64,000 nucleotides of DNA from Silene latifolia. Its lineage: Eukaryota; Streptophyta; Magnoliopsida; Caryophyllales; Caryophyllaceae. How positions within the stretch are numbered: position 1 is the stretch's first letter; each line of letters starts with the position of its first letter. This document shows positions 12,251 to 25,113 of the stretch, piece after piece. The notes beneath the pieces are model-generated. The model saw only the letters and a list, made by a program, of their open reading frames with translations, was not told the DNA's origin and ran no database searches. The position numbers and the translations under genes are program-made. The DNA is taken from positions 69,225,634 to 69,289,633 of the forward strand of contig NC_133537.1 of the NCBI RefSeq assembly GCF_048544455.1, in the 5' to 3' direction.

Positions 12251-12264
12251 TTGGTGGCGACTCC
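12251..12264 (+). other. Candidate primer-binding site following the LTR
   Basis: TTGGTGGCGACTCC directly follows an A-rich end. TGGCGACTCC-type sites are seen just inside the 5' LTR of Tat-lineage Ty3/Gypsy elements. This orients the LTR on the plus strand, with internal region expected to the right, but almost nothing of an internal region follows. Confidence 0.5.
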
Positions 12265-12466
12265 ACAAATGCAGGCTTATTCAACCTTTCACCGGTTTCA
12301 ATGCCTCACAAATCGGTAACGGCCCATAACGTGCTTTGGCAAACCAAGGTTCCGTGGGAGAAGTGTCGCCGCCTCAAAACCATAACGCGCGGGTGCGCGC
12401 GGCGCAGGTAGCCCTGTCCACAATGATGAAGGTTGGTCTTGTATTTGTGGATTTGAAATGTCGCAG

Positions 12467-12583
12467 GCATCGGCTAAGATATTTAGGGTGACTGGCAAAG
12501 GGAAGATTGTAAGGAGGAGAGCGGGGAAGCTACATTTTGTTGCTAAGAAGACCACCAAGCGCAAATTGCGCCTTTTTAAACTG
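12467..12583 (+). pseudogene. Exon of plastid ribosomal protein bL35 gene (fragment)
   Basis: The exon encodes ASAKIFRVTGKGKIVRR and continues through KTTKRKLRL, the diagnostic core of bL35. It is preceded by a plausible acceptor (TGTCGCAG) and followed by a donor-like GTACTAAT. The start codon, transit peptide and last exon are absent nearby. It is a genomic fragment with splice borders, so it was copied as DNA rather than from mRNA. It is probably non-functional. Confidence 0.75.
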
Positions 12584-13941
12584 GTACTAATCTCACTTTT
12601 TTTTGCTAGTCTAGGATACTTTGGAAATACAACATTTATCAGGAATTTGCGTTGATATTAAATGGCTTTTACTCACCGTCGTAGTTTTAGCATTGATTCA
12701 GCCTCGACTCTATTTTCTTTCAGGTCATTTGGAAATGACCTCAACTCAAAGAGGTTAATATTGTTGTTACTATTTGTTATCGATTGCTTGCTTAAGTACG
12801 GAAATACATGTACTTAGTCATCTAATATAGTTAGAAGGTCAGCATAATACTAAGAAATGCAAATTGAATTTCTCTGAAAAGTTGGACCTTTTTTTGTGTT
12901 CTCTTCACAATGGAGTGTGTATGAATGCTTGCTTAACTCTAATTATTTATGACATGAATGTTCAGTTTTTGACGAGTTTTTGTGTAATTGTTCTTTTGGC
13001 ATATAGTATAGCTGAACCGTCATTGGTTCATCTGATATTTGAGCTATGATCTATTTGTTATCTTGTTTGAGAATTATTCCTGTGGCAAATGCAGTAGAAT
13101 GTTGATATTGGGTCAGTTACAATGCTTCGTGCTTGACTGTTGATTATGATGTTTTGTATCCCAAACTCTTTAAAACACATGTGCAAGTGAACATGAGTGA
13201 CTATGATAATGTAGTTGGGGATTTGTCGTACCTGAAAGTGAATCGTAATTTATAATGGAAGTTACACAACTCGATCGTATCTTGTTCATGTAGAGTGTAG
13301 AGTTGTAGATCCCATGTAATACTTGTCCCTTGTGTTTATTTTACCTGATCATTTGAATTCCAGATTGGTATGTTTCCTTTCCCATATTTTCTACTTGTAA
13401 GTTGTAGCATGCATACTCTTGGAATTGAATATCTATTCTTAAAGCAGCTTTTGTGGCATAGTGTTGAGGGAATTTTTATGCGCCCTATGTTTCTTTTAGA
13501 GTTGTGGATGACTCATGAAGGGTTCTGGCTCCACTGGACTGCAACATATTTGTTAAAAGGGAAGTTGTGCATGTTAGCAAGCCTGAAACAATCATCTTCA
13601 GGTTTTTGTAGCATCATTAGCTTCAGGTAAATACACGATTCATTGCTTTGTGCATCAAACTACTCCATCTTTACTCGGTTATACAGCCTGTCAAAACAAA
13701 TCTGAACCAGAAAAAATGATTCAAACTATCTAAACTGATATGCAATCGTAGACCTAAAATGGGCGATCTGAACTGTAACCAATATTTTATTCAACCTAAA
13801 TGAAGCAAAACTGAACCAAATTCGACAATACCAATTGACAAATCCAGAATTGATAGTAGCCTTGGAGTTCGGAAAAAATGAAAAGCGGTCGATTAGTTAG
13901 GCATGTTTTGGTTTATATGAATGATTCTAATGTAAATGTAG
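12584..13941. other. Gene-free stretch between captured fragments
   Basis: AT-rich sequence with intron-like composition. Small ORFs at 12864-13049 and 13370-13630 show no recognisable domain. Confidence 0.5.
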
Positions 13942-16459
<2,518 letters not shown>

Positions 16460-16665
16460 CTCCCACCGTCCCAGTCATTTATTTACCATTAGTTTTGGCA
16501 CAAAGACCAAGGAAACGAGACGAGGGCCAATTATTAGATGACGGGTGGACCAAATTGAATGTGAGATTAAATTGCCCATCAAAGGCACTCCTAAGATAGA
16601 AAGGTAAATAATTTACTGAGACACCCCAAAATAGAATAGGTAAACAAATGATTGTGACGAGGAAG
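16460..16665. mobile_element. Stowaway-type MITE, copy A
   Basis: Terminal sequences CTCCCACCGTCCCAGTCA and, inverted at the right end, CTTCCTCGTCACAATCA flank about 206 bp, bounded by TA on both sides (16458-16459 and 16666-16667). The interior (TTTTGGCACAAA, GACCAAATTGA) matches the MITE at 54501, so they are one family. It is non-coding and mobilised in trans by mariner-type transposase. Confidence 0.8.
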
Positions 16666-16874
16666 TATATTTTTTCACAAATTCTTTTATAAGGTACTAA
16701 GACTACTTTTTGATTTGATGAGTTAGAAGCCAAAGACTCATTGTTCCTTAATTTTGGAATATGATGGAATAGCGCAAATTCGCACTTTCTTAGTCTTCGA
16801 TTTGTTAGTCGACTCTGATAACATTTCACAAACGCCTTTCTGAAACTAACCATGTTGCTGAATTTGTGATCCAG

Positions 16875-17630
16875 GCAATGACTTGACCAAGGCATTGGAG
16901 TTTGAGCCTGATTTGGCTGATATACTGCATGAGAGGGGTAAGTTAGCTAAACTCATTTTCAGTTTACTTGATTCTATATTCTCCAACCTTCCTCTCTTCA
17001 TTTCTATTCATAATTCTATCATCCACAAGAAGACACTTATATTTTAGCCGTCTTCCGAAGCTAATAAAACAGTGAAGGGAAAGATACCCTCTTAAGGAAA
17101 TTAAAGAAGATGGTTTCAAGTTTAAATCTCATGATAATATGACTCTTATCATAATGTTAGAAAATAGAAAATTTATTCTAAGTAGGAATTAATGATATAG
17201 GAGATGTCTAACTTTTAGTTTATGTTCAGTTCTTGACCACTAAATCCTCTTTTCTTGCAATATCATGATTGGAGGTTTGGTATGCTAAGAAACATAGGAA
17301 GTTACCTTCCAGCAAGGAGCAAGGCACATAGGTAATTGTGTTTATTATGTGATTGCATGCTAAAAATACTGCATTCAGTTTTATTACAGAATGAGATGTA
17401 TCATCATTTATCACAGATCGTGATAACTTTCTTTTGACATCATAGCTATCAGAATTAATTTTCTTTTCACTGGTCGGAATTTCTTTCATATTAATTTACT
17501 TTTGAGTCTTTAACTCTTTTGCTTTCAGGTATTGTTAATTTAATATTCGAGGATTTTGGGGCAGAAATTAGAGAGTTTTCTACATGTGTCAAGCTGGATA
17601 GGGGAAACAAGCCTGAGCACACTTATTTGG
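16875..17630 (+). pseudogene. Two exons of an SRFR1-like TPR gene
   Basis: Exon 1 (16875-16937) lies between CCAG and GTAAGT and encodes LTKALEFEPDLADILHERG. Exon 2 (17529-about 17629) continues in phase with GIVNLIFEDFGAEIREFS and CVKLDRGNK, and ends at a GC-type donor (GCAAGT). This TPR sequence resembles SUPPRESSOR OF RPS4-RLD 1, a negative regulator of immunity. The pair retains its 591-bp intron. No flanking exons were recognised, so it is a gene fragment. Confidence 0.6.
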
Positions 17631-18014
17631 CAAGTTCTTCACATTTTAATTTTGGATTTGGGAGTCTTGCCTCATAAGAAAATCAATGTTAGTCAGTTTT
17701 TGTTTCTGCTCCCCTTCTACTGACTTATTTATCTATCATGTTCACAGGGTTTGTCCCTATCATCAATCTCGAGTACAAGAAATTAGAGGACTCACATATG
17801 AAAGCTACTCAACTCGACTGTAATTTTTTCAGGCATGGACTCATTTGTGTTTCTCTCCCTCATGCAATTTTCATGTCATAAGTTGAATTGTTTGACCTGT
17901 CACTGAATAAGAAAGATAACTCGAGGTTGACTGCCAAAATTCAGTTTTTTTAATGACTATGATTATTAGGAGTTGTTTATGGGCAGAGGTGGAAAGATCG
18001 TGGATTGTTGAAAA

Positions 18015-18222
18015 ATGTTGACGAAATTTGAGAGTAAGAGTAGTAAGGTCAAGGGACTGAGTTTCCATAGTAAGAGACCCTGGATCTTGGCAAGTCTTCA
18101 CAGTGGTGTGATCCAGTTATGGGATTACCGGAATGCTACTGTTCTTGACCATTTTGATGAACATGATGGCCTTGTTCGCGGTGTTCATTTCAATCAATCT
18201 CAGTCGTTGTTTGTGTCTGGAG
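18015..18222 (+). pseudogene. First exon of a coatomer subunit alpha gene
   Basis: From an ATG at 18015 the exon encodes [20 protein letters not shown], then [19 protein letters not shown] and ends FVSGG before donor GTATG. This is the N-terminal WD40 start of alpha-COP, a COPI coat subunit of Golgi vesicles. Alpha-COP is normally over 1200 residues and no further exon was found here. The exon reads clean, so it could be transcribed, but it cannot yield a full protein. Confidence 0.8.
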
Positions 18223-20460
18223 GTATGATGATATCCAATTTTCTTATTCATTCATTTTATTTTGCTTAGAGTGCCTTCGATGCCTACTAATGACGCATGT
18301 TGTGTGTGTGATGGTCTTATCTATTCACTCTTACGTACTATGCTACCTTTCACTCAATCTATGGATGTGAAAAAAAATTAAGGGGTAGTGATTTTCTCGT
18401 GTATTGCATATTGCATAGAATTATAGTTGGTCTGGAGTTCAATTTGGCTGGAAAAAATGAACATCTGGTATTCAATTTAGGCATTAAGATGGGTCGTCTT
18501 GACTTGAAGATGACTTGGGAACTTATAGCTTATAAGAATTTAGCCAGTAAGTGGATTATACATCTGATGTACTACATCAGATGGTATGTAGTTTTTGAGC
18601 ATTAAGATAAAAAAATTTGAGTTTTAATGTAAAAAACTTGAGTTTTATTATAAAATTTTTGAGTTCATTTATTTAAATATTAATCTCGAAAAGTTACATT
18701 ATAACTCAAAAAAATTACATATAAGCTCATAAAAATTTAATTTTTGACGTCATAAAACTTAAATGTAATTTATAAATTCTATAAAACTCAAAAAAAATAC
18801 ACAAAAACTCATAAGTGTGAGGTAGTACATCTGATGTAAAATCCTTTTTCTCGAATTTAGCGGGTGACACACCGACGCCCATATACAAAAAGAGTTGTTA
18901 TCTTTTTGTGCACATGCTCAAACTTTTGGTCTCTGCTGACAGATACCATTTACTAACGACTCAAAACCATTCTAGATTTCTAAGTTCGTGGTTGCTTTAC
19001 TTGGTTGTTTGATGCAGATTTTGAACTTCTGAGCTGTTGCGGCTGGTTTACAATCGGTATTTTTTTCTTGATGCCTGCTTTTTATGGATTCTTCGTCTCG
19101 CCCGGGACATGGTATGCTATAATGTTACGTTATTCGTATTATTTTCAGGTTTGTGATCTGACACCTAACATGAGTTTGGTTTTCTTGTGATCTAACACCT
19201 AACATGAGTTTGGATTTCAGTGACACCGGGTAGGAGAGTGGTTTTTTAGCGAGGTTGCAGCCGCTTTGGGACTGACTTTCATTGTTCATATTATATACCT
19301 TTTTTATTTAACTCTTAATTAATTCTTCGTCTTTCTTTTTATTTACTCATCTCCTTCCTAAATTACCTGATATAGCCATTAAAAAAATTAGCTAAGTCTG
19401 ATTTGGGAAAGGAAGGGGATAGGAGAGTTTTAAATTGGGTTAAGTTAAAGTTTGGAGTAATATAAGAAGGGCACTCATAGTTTGGATTATTCCAATGAAA
19501 TAAAAAGATATTGATATCAGAGAACAAGACTTGCTCCCTAATTGTGAATTTTTGGTTGTACAACATATATAGGTGAGGGATTGGTGGGGCCATGGAGTTG
19601 GAGGTGAGTTTGCTATCACTGTTACCTTCAACATTAGTTACTGCACTTCACATCGCTTAGAAATGGCCTTTACAACTGTCGTCCATATTTTCTTTATGCG
19701 GTACTAAAACATAAAGGAAATAGGAGTGGAGAGGTTTAGAGGGCTAACCTGGTTCACTTCTAATAGCCTTTACATGAACTGACTTGTCTCTTTCCTTAAT
19801 TTCTGTCATATATTTTGCATGGAATAGTTATCGCCTCTAAGATGAAAATAGTTTCATACACTAAGTTGATCGCGTGGACTATGTGCAGGTTCCAGATGCA
19901 GGTTGTAGGTGAAGAAGGGCTTGCTCATGTGAACGAAAATAATCCGTATGATAGTGTCGTGGAGGTACTTCGATAAATCTACCCAGGCTTTTAGTGAGAA
20001 AATCATTAGGGTTCAGAGAGGGCAGCTCTGGGAAAGTAAGCTTTATGCGAATACGACTGGGTCATTGTTACGACATTAGTTTGTAACTCCATAATTTGCT
20101 AAGCATGTTGGTTGTCAGTAGACTATATTGGAGTTATATGTCCTGGTTGTTAGCTTGTCTTCGAAAAATTGCTTAGAGTAACTACTGATGTAATTTGATT
20201 TCTCTATTATTGTTATTTGCTTAATTTAAAGCAAAAAAGTTATTTATCCGTGTTTCCATCACTGGGGTACTATGTCACGACATTCTTTGTGTTTGGGTCA
20301 CTGTTTAAAATATGTGATGCTGGAAGACATGTTATGTTTTCACGTGCCCTTCATATTTCACGTAACGAATTAGTCAAATTGGGGCGCGGTGCAACAACTA
20401 GTAATCACTAAAATACGAAATTACACATTGCAACATATAAAAGCATTCGTTGATGACACA
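18223..20460. other. Gene-free stretch to the right of captured exons
   Basis: AT-rich. A possible coding snippet at about 19890-19973 follows a CAG and ends in TAA, but I do not recognise it. An inverted-repeat-like region near 18590-18850 (repeated TTGAGTTT and AAACTCA motifs) may be another small element. Confidence 0.4.
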
Positions 20461-20461
20461 T

Positions 20462-20502
20462 GGCAAGTGGTAACTACTCAACTTGCCTTTTTATATTATT
20501 AG
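20462..20502 (+). other. Possible Helitron-like 3' hairpin
   Basis: GGCAAGT and ACTTGCC form a 7-bp stem with a 12-base loop (20462-20487), followed 11 bases later by TTAG. Helitrons end in a hairpin and CTRR; here the C would be mutated. It could be the 3' end of the element that carried the four gene fragments, but no 5' end was found. Confidence 0.25.
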
Positions 20503-20867
20503 ATAGATTATAAAATTTATGTTTTTATAACCTTACAACTTTTATACAATATATAATTGTAATAGCGAGTGTTTTTTATATAATTTTACAATTGTTAGAC
20601 AACTTATTATGAATGTAAGAATAGTTCATAACTTTTCTCATATTTTTACTTTGTTTATTATAGATGAATGTAAAATTATTTTTTAGGTGGATGATTAATT
20701 TTATATAAATTAATAAAGTTAAGTTAGTCATTTTATGTGATATTAGTTGTATAATATAAATGTAAAATGATTTTTTGTTGATATTTAAATGAAAATTCAA
20801 AATCGGGGTTGAATTTCACTTTTTGTTAAAGTTAAGGAGGTTGATTTCTACAATTGAAAGTTCAGCA

Positions 20868-21051
20868 AGTCTCTCTTGTGACGGGTATATCCGTAACAAG
20901 CTTGCGACGGGTCAAGTAATACCATGTGGGGTAGATAAAACAAAACAGAATGTTACTCCCTAGGCACTTTGCTTTTGTCTTATCTACCCCACATGGGTTG
21001 TATTTGACCCGTCGCAAGCTTGCGACGGATATGTCCGTCACAAATGAGAAT
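20868..21051. mobile_element. Foldback MITE (~184 bp)
   Basis: The left arm (CTTGTGACGG, GACGGGTCAAGTAATACC, TGTGGGGTAGATAA) is repeated in inverted orientation in the right arm, leaving a short centre. The arms pair over roughly 70 bases each. TIR start TTGTGACGG also occurs alone near 33562. A transcript would form a long hairpin. No clear target duplication was seen. Confidence 0.75.
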
Positions 21052-21299
21052 TTGTGTTGAAAGTTAAGGGGCGTGATTTCACCATTGAACAAATTAAGGG
21101 GGCAAAATGCAACTTTCGCAGTAGAAAATATAATTTATCAAATGAATTTTCTGTTATGTGAAATAAAAAAACATATTAGAGCAACGGTGGGGTTCAAATC
21201 ATGCACCACTTGGAAGGTTTGCGAGCCTCTTACCGCTGAAAGAAGAGAAGATACATGCTCTACCTTACACTATATTTATTATGTCAAGATAGCAGATTG

Positions 21300-21378
21300 T
21301 CGCGAACGGGCCCTAAACCGTCGGAGGCCCGGTGCGGCCGCACAACTTGCAAGTGCCCAGGGCCGGCCCTGGCCCTGG
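21300..21378. mobile_element. hAT-like transposon terminus
   Basis: On the minus strand the end reads CAGGGCCGGCCCTG, then GGCACTTGCAAG and CGGCCGCACCGGGCC. GC-rich CAGGG ends of this form occur in hAT-type elements. Only this end was found; the rest is missing or diverged. Confidence 0.4.
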
Positions 21379-22960
21379 TCACTGATGTGAACGACATTCC
21401 TTCCAAGGGAGAATAGATATTAAATTCTGGTTGTGTCAACATTGTTTGCTCCCAGAAGGATAATTATAAGGGTTATTTAATGGGAATACTCCAAATTATT
21501 GGGGTGCTTCTCAAAATACTCCAAGCTATAGTTTAACTACCATTACTCTGAACTATTACACTCATCATCTTTTAATAGAATTGCTCCTTTATTAACTTGT
21601 AATAGCAGGTAAAAGCAACCCTCGGTCTCACCTTTCTCCTACAGCTTCCTCTTCCTCCTCCATATTAATCTGGGATTTTTTTTTTCAATTTTTTTCCCTC
21701 TTTCCTGCTTCATTCTATATCTCCTCTCGTTACCATTTCCTCCATTCTTCCATCAATAGATGATTCATGTCCCTCCCTTCTCTATCACCTCTCTCATTTT
21801 GTTTTTGTAACTACAAACTATGACAAATAAAACACACAAACTTCAAATGAATCTCCAACATTTTTCTCTCAATTTCAGACGAATCTTCAAAGACCCAGAA
21901 AAATATTTTCCCTCAATTTCAATAATCCACAATACCTATTCAAACGAATCGTCCAAAACCCAGAACTAAAAAAAAAATTAAAAAAAGAAAAATAATTAGG
22001 GTTTCATATGTATAACATTATCCTGCCATTTCCCTAATTTTATTTCCCACAAGTATAGCTAATTTCATTATACATTTGTTTATTTGTTGAGTTGAATAGA
22101 CGAGACAAAAGAAGCGAGCAAATGGGAGACTGGCTATTGGAATTCGTCCAAGGGTCACCCTTATTTCGATTAGCCTCTAATCCGTCTTTTCTTCAAATTT
22201 TGTTTTCTTGATTCAATATTTGACTTTTTTTTTCCAGATATTGCCCTGAGATTTTGTGTTTCTTTTGGTAATTGATATTACCTTAATGGTGTTTTTAAGA
22301 GGTAGAGCAAAGTAGAGTAAAGGAGAGGAGGGGGCAGTAAATTTTGATGCTTCTTTTTAACTTGGGAATGTGTTGCATTATAAAAAGTTGTAATCGAATT
22401 CAATGGCAAAAATGGGTAGTGAATTTAATCATCAATGGTAAAGCTTCGAACTTTGCAAATCTCATTTTAATGGCGTCTTAAAACTCTAGTTTTGAGAGGG
22501 TCCTTTAATGGTCTTTTTTAGAGGTACAGTAATTGTAATTGAGAAAAGATGCATATATAAGTTTGGAGGTAGCCCTTCCACCTATTATATTAAAAGACAA
22601 TGGATGTAATAGTTGGGTATATTACTAGTTAAATTAAAGTTTAGAGTAATTTGAGAAAAATCCTAATAGTTCAGAGTATTCTTATTAAATACCCCTAATT
22701 ATAATGAGCTCCATGAAGACGTGGCTAGGAAATTAACTTTGGCAGATAACTCAATGGGTGTTGGAGTGGTGAAAATAAAAATGTCAAATGGGTTGGTGCA
22801 TACTTTCGACAAGGTTGCCTATATATAATAACCGAATAAATTTTATTTAATAATAGAACTACCAGAGACTTTATACATTAGACTCGTTTAACTTTTCTGT
22901 ATCAACGAAAAAGGCCTTGTATCCGGAAAGGTCAAGTGTGAGGAATATCATAGGACGAGA
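21379..22960. other. Gene-free AT-rich stretch
   Basis: Contains pyrimidine-rich segments (21640-21790) and short imperfect inverted segments around 21480-21590 and 22600-22690. The phrase ATACTCCAAATTATTGGGGTG near 21488 has an inverted echo near 22680, so this ~1.2 kb may be one non-autonomous element. No coding content was seen. Confidence 0.35.
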
Positions 22961-22964
22961 GATT

Positions 22965-24300
22965 ACCTAAATGCGTTGTCATGTGGGATGTAGCTCCGGT
23001 GTCCAGGATCCAACGATGATCAGGAGGATGAATTCCAAGAGTATTGATCGTTGCCTCGATATCAGTCTGTGGCGGAGGGTGCTTGCCGAATAAGCTTACT
23101 GTCGAGGAGCATAATTAGGACGCGGAGTGCCTGGTGCACGCGACCACGGAGAGGTTGGATAGGACAAGGAGGATATGCCCAAGGGGAGGGACCCCACGGC
23201 CACCCATGTAACACCCCAAGAGTATGAGAGGAAAGTTGTCCCAAATCGGGAAAATATAAAGCTTGTGATATGTTTATAAGGGATTCCACTCACCACTTAG
23301 TAACAAGGCCTTGTGTTTTTGGGCTTAAGTGAGGACAAATAATTGGCCCAAAAATGCACACCTCATCTTATTAGGGTTGTGTTACAATGGTGGTGGGTCG
23401 GGTTGTTATAACCCACCAAAGCCAGTACCCGACCAAGGAGGGATAGGAATAGACGCAGCAGTGGTTTGTCCTCCGCCTGAAACAGGGGCAGCAGAGGAAT
23501 TATTGCCATTGTTATGACCTCTGCTGCCTTTGCCTTTCTTCTTGTGCTTGTTGTTCTTACTTTGAGGAATTGAGGGAGGGCGTCCAAGAATGGATGGAGA
23601 TGCGCCATCGTTAGCAGCTTTTGCATAAACGGCCGAAGAAGAAGCAGTAGTGGCGTCACTTTTAGCGAAACTCGCCTCCTCTAGTGTATGCATCGAACGA
23701 GCATGGTAAAAGGGAGGAAGAGGATTGCTTTGTCTGATTAGCGTTCCAACCCCGTTGTACGCTTCCGTGAGACCAGAAACCAACTATAAAACAAGCCGAG
23801 TATCACTGACATGAGACCCGGTGTTCTTTAGTTGATCCGCTAGACTCTTGAGCCGTTGACACTATGCGGAAGCACTTGGAAAATCTGACATATCGGTGCG
23901 GGAGAACTCTTGTTCAAGAGTAACAGCCCGGGAATGTTGATTATCAAGAAATATGTCTCAAATGCGATCCCAACATGCCATGGAAGTGGATTCGGCTTCA
24001 ACAATAGTCCCAAGGAGGTCATTAGTGACCGTTGCATAGATCCATTGAAGGACCGTTGCATCAAGGACTTCCCATATCTCTTTTTCATCATCAGCAGGTG
24101 GTTTGGGTCTGCCGGATTTAGGCTTGATGATATGGTGTAGCACTCGATTCGACTTAGCATGCTTCGTAAAAAGTGCTACCCAAAGAGGATATTGGTCGTT
24201 ATCCATCCCGAGTTCGACGGTAACGTGGTTCTTGATATTATTGACGGCTAAAGCCAGGTATAAAGAGGAGTTTTTCGTTACAGTCATGGCGATATGGTGA
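22965..24300 (-). pseudogene. Ty1/Copia retrotransposon gag-protease fragment
   Basis: From about 24287 the minus strand encodes a Copia-type gag (UBN2 family) start with VELGMDNDQYPLWVALFTKH and WDRI. The frame then changes and resumes at 23783 to 23406 as a basic, Q/G/P-rich gag C-terminus. After an insertion (23207-23386) it continues as PPPQTDIEATINTLG and the protease site WILDTGATSHM at about 23000. At least one frameshift lies between 23958 and 23783. Integrase and RT are absent. It is a dead internal fragment with no paired LTRs. Confidence 0.75.
23207..23386. mobile_element. Small LTR-like (TRIM-type) insert in the Copia fragment
   Basis: The insert begins TGTAACACCCC, ends GTGTTACA, is about 180 bp, and carries GTTGTCCCAAATCGGG near its left end, a motif common in short plant LTR/TRIM elements. 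It interrupts the gag-protease reading. A clean 5-bp target duplication was not found (ACCCA and ATGGT on the two sides). Confidence 0.55.
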
Positions 24301-24510
24301 CGTGAGGTCGGAGTTTCGTGACGAGAGGTCGAGAGAGAAAGAATGTGCCGCCGTGAGTGAGACGAGAAACGCTTGGGTTCGAGCGGAAACGAGAGATCGA
24401 GATGCCCTAGGAAGCTGATACATTATTCTAACAGTAATAATAATAAAAGGTGCTCTGCACACAATTATATTTGTAGTCAACCTAGCTGGTGTCGATGATT
24501 AAGAGTCTTA

Positions 24511-24928
24511 GGCTCCGTTTGGCAAGGCATTTCAGGTACCTGATTTGGTTAAAGTAGCTTATTTAACCAAAATTCCTGGTATCTTATTTTTTTGTAAGCG
24601 TTTGGCAAGTAGCTTATTTAACCAAATAAGCTACCTGAAATAAAATGCTACATAGAGTAGCATTTGAGATTTCAGGTACCTGATTTGATTTAATTTTCCG
24701 TTTTTACCCCTTAAATTTATATTATTAAATAATTATTATATCCTTTTACGTCATTTCATCAAAATTAGTTACCTTTTCAGTTAGTTTGCCAAACACTTTT
24801 TTATATAATCAGATAACTTATCAGTTCCTAATTTCCAGCTACCTTATCAATTACCTTTTCATGTTTCATTTAGCTTTTCAGTTTTCAGGTTTCAGCTACC
24901 TTTTCAGTTAGTTTTACCAAACAGAGCC
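24511..24928. mobile_element. Tourist-type MITE (418 bp)
   Basis: The terminal inverted repeat GGCTCCGTTTGGCAA is matched at the right end by its complement (TTACCAAACAGAGCC), with TTA flanking both sides (24508-24510, 24929-24931). The TTA duplication indicates PIF/Harbinger mobilisation. It is non-coding. Confidence 0.85.
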
Positions 24929-25113
24929 TTATACTTCTGATAATGATAACATCATAGCAAAATTTGTTCCACATGTATGATAACGTCAAGCCACATCACA
25001 TAAGGACTAAAGAAAATGAATCCAGGCAGAAGAGATCAATCAGATGATGTTGAATACACTGAAAAACAGTGTACTGCCATTCAAAATAAGTACTACTACA
25101 AGTAAATCACATT

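Noticed and set aside
16479..16895. 138-codon minus-strand ORF
   Set aside because: It runs through a Stowaway MITE and the SRFR1-like exon in antisense; no domain.
21180..21230. tRNA/SINE-like B box (GGGGTTCAAATC)
   Set aside because: No A box at the right distance, no poly-A tail or target duplication.
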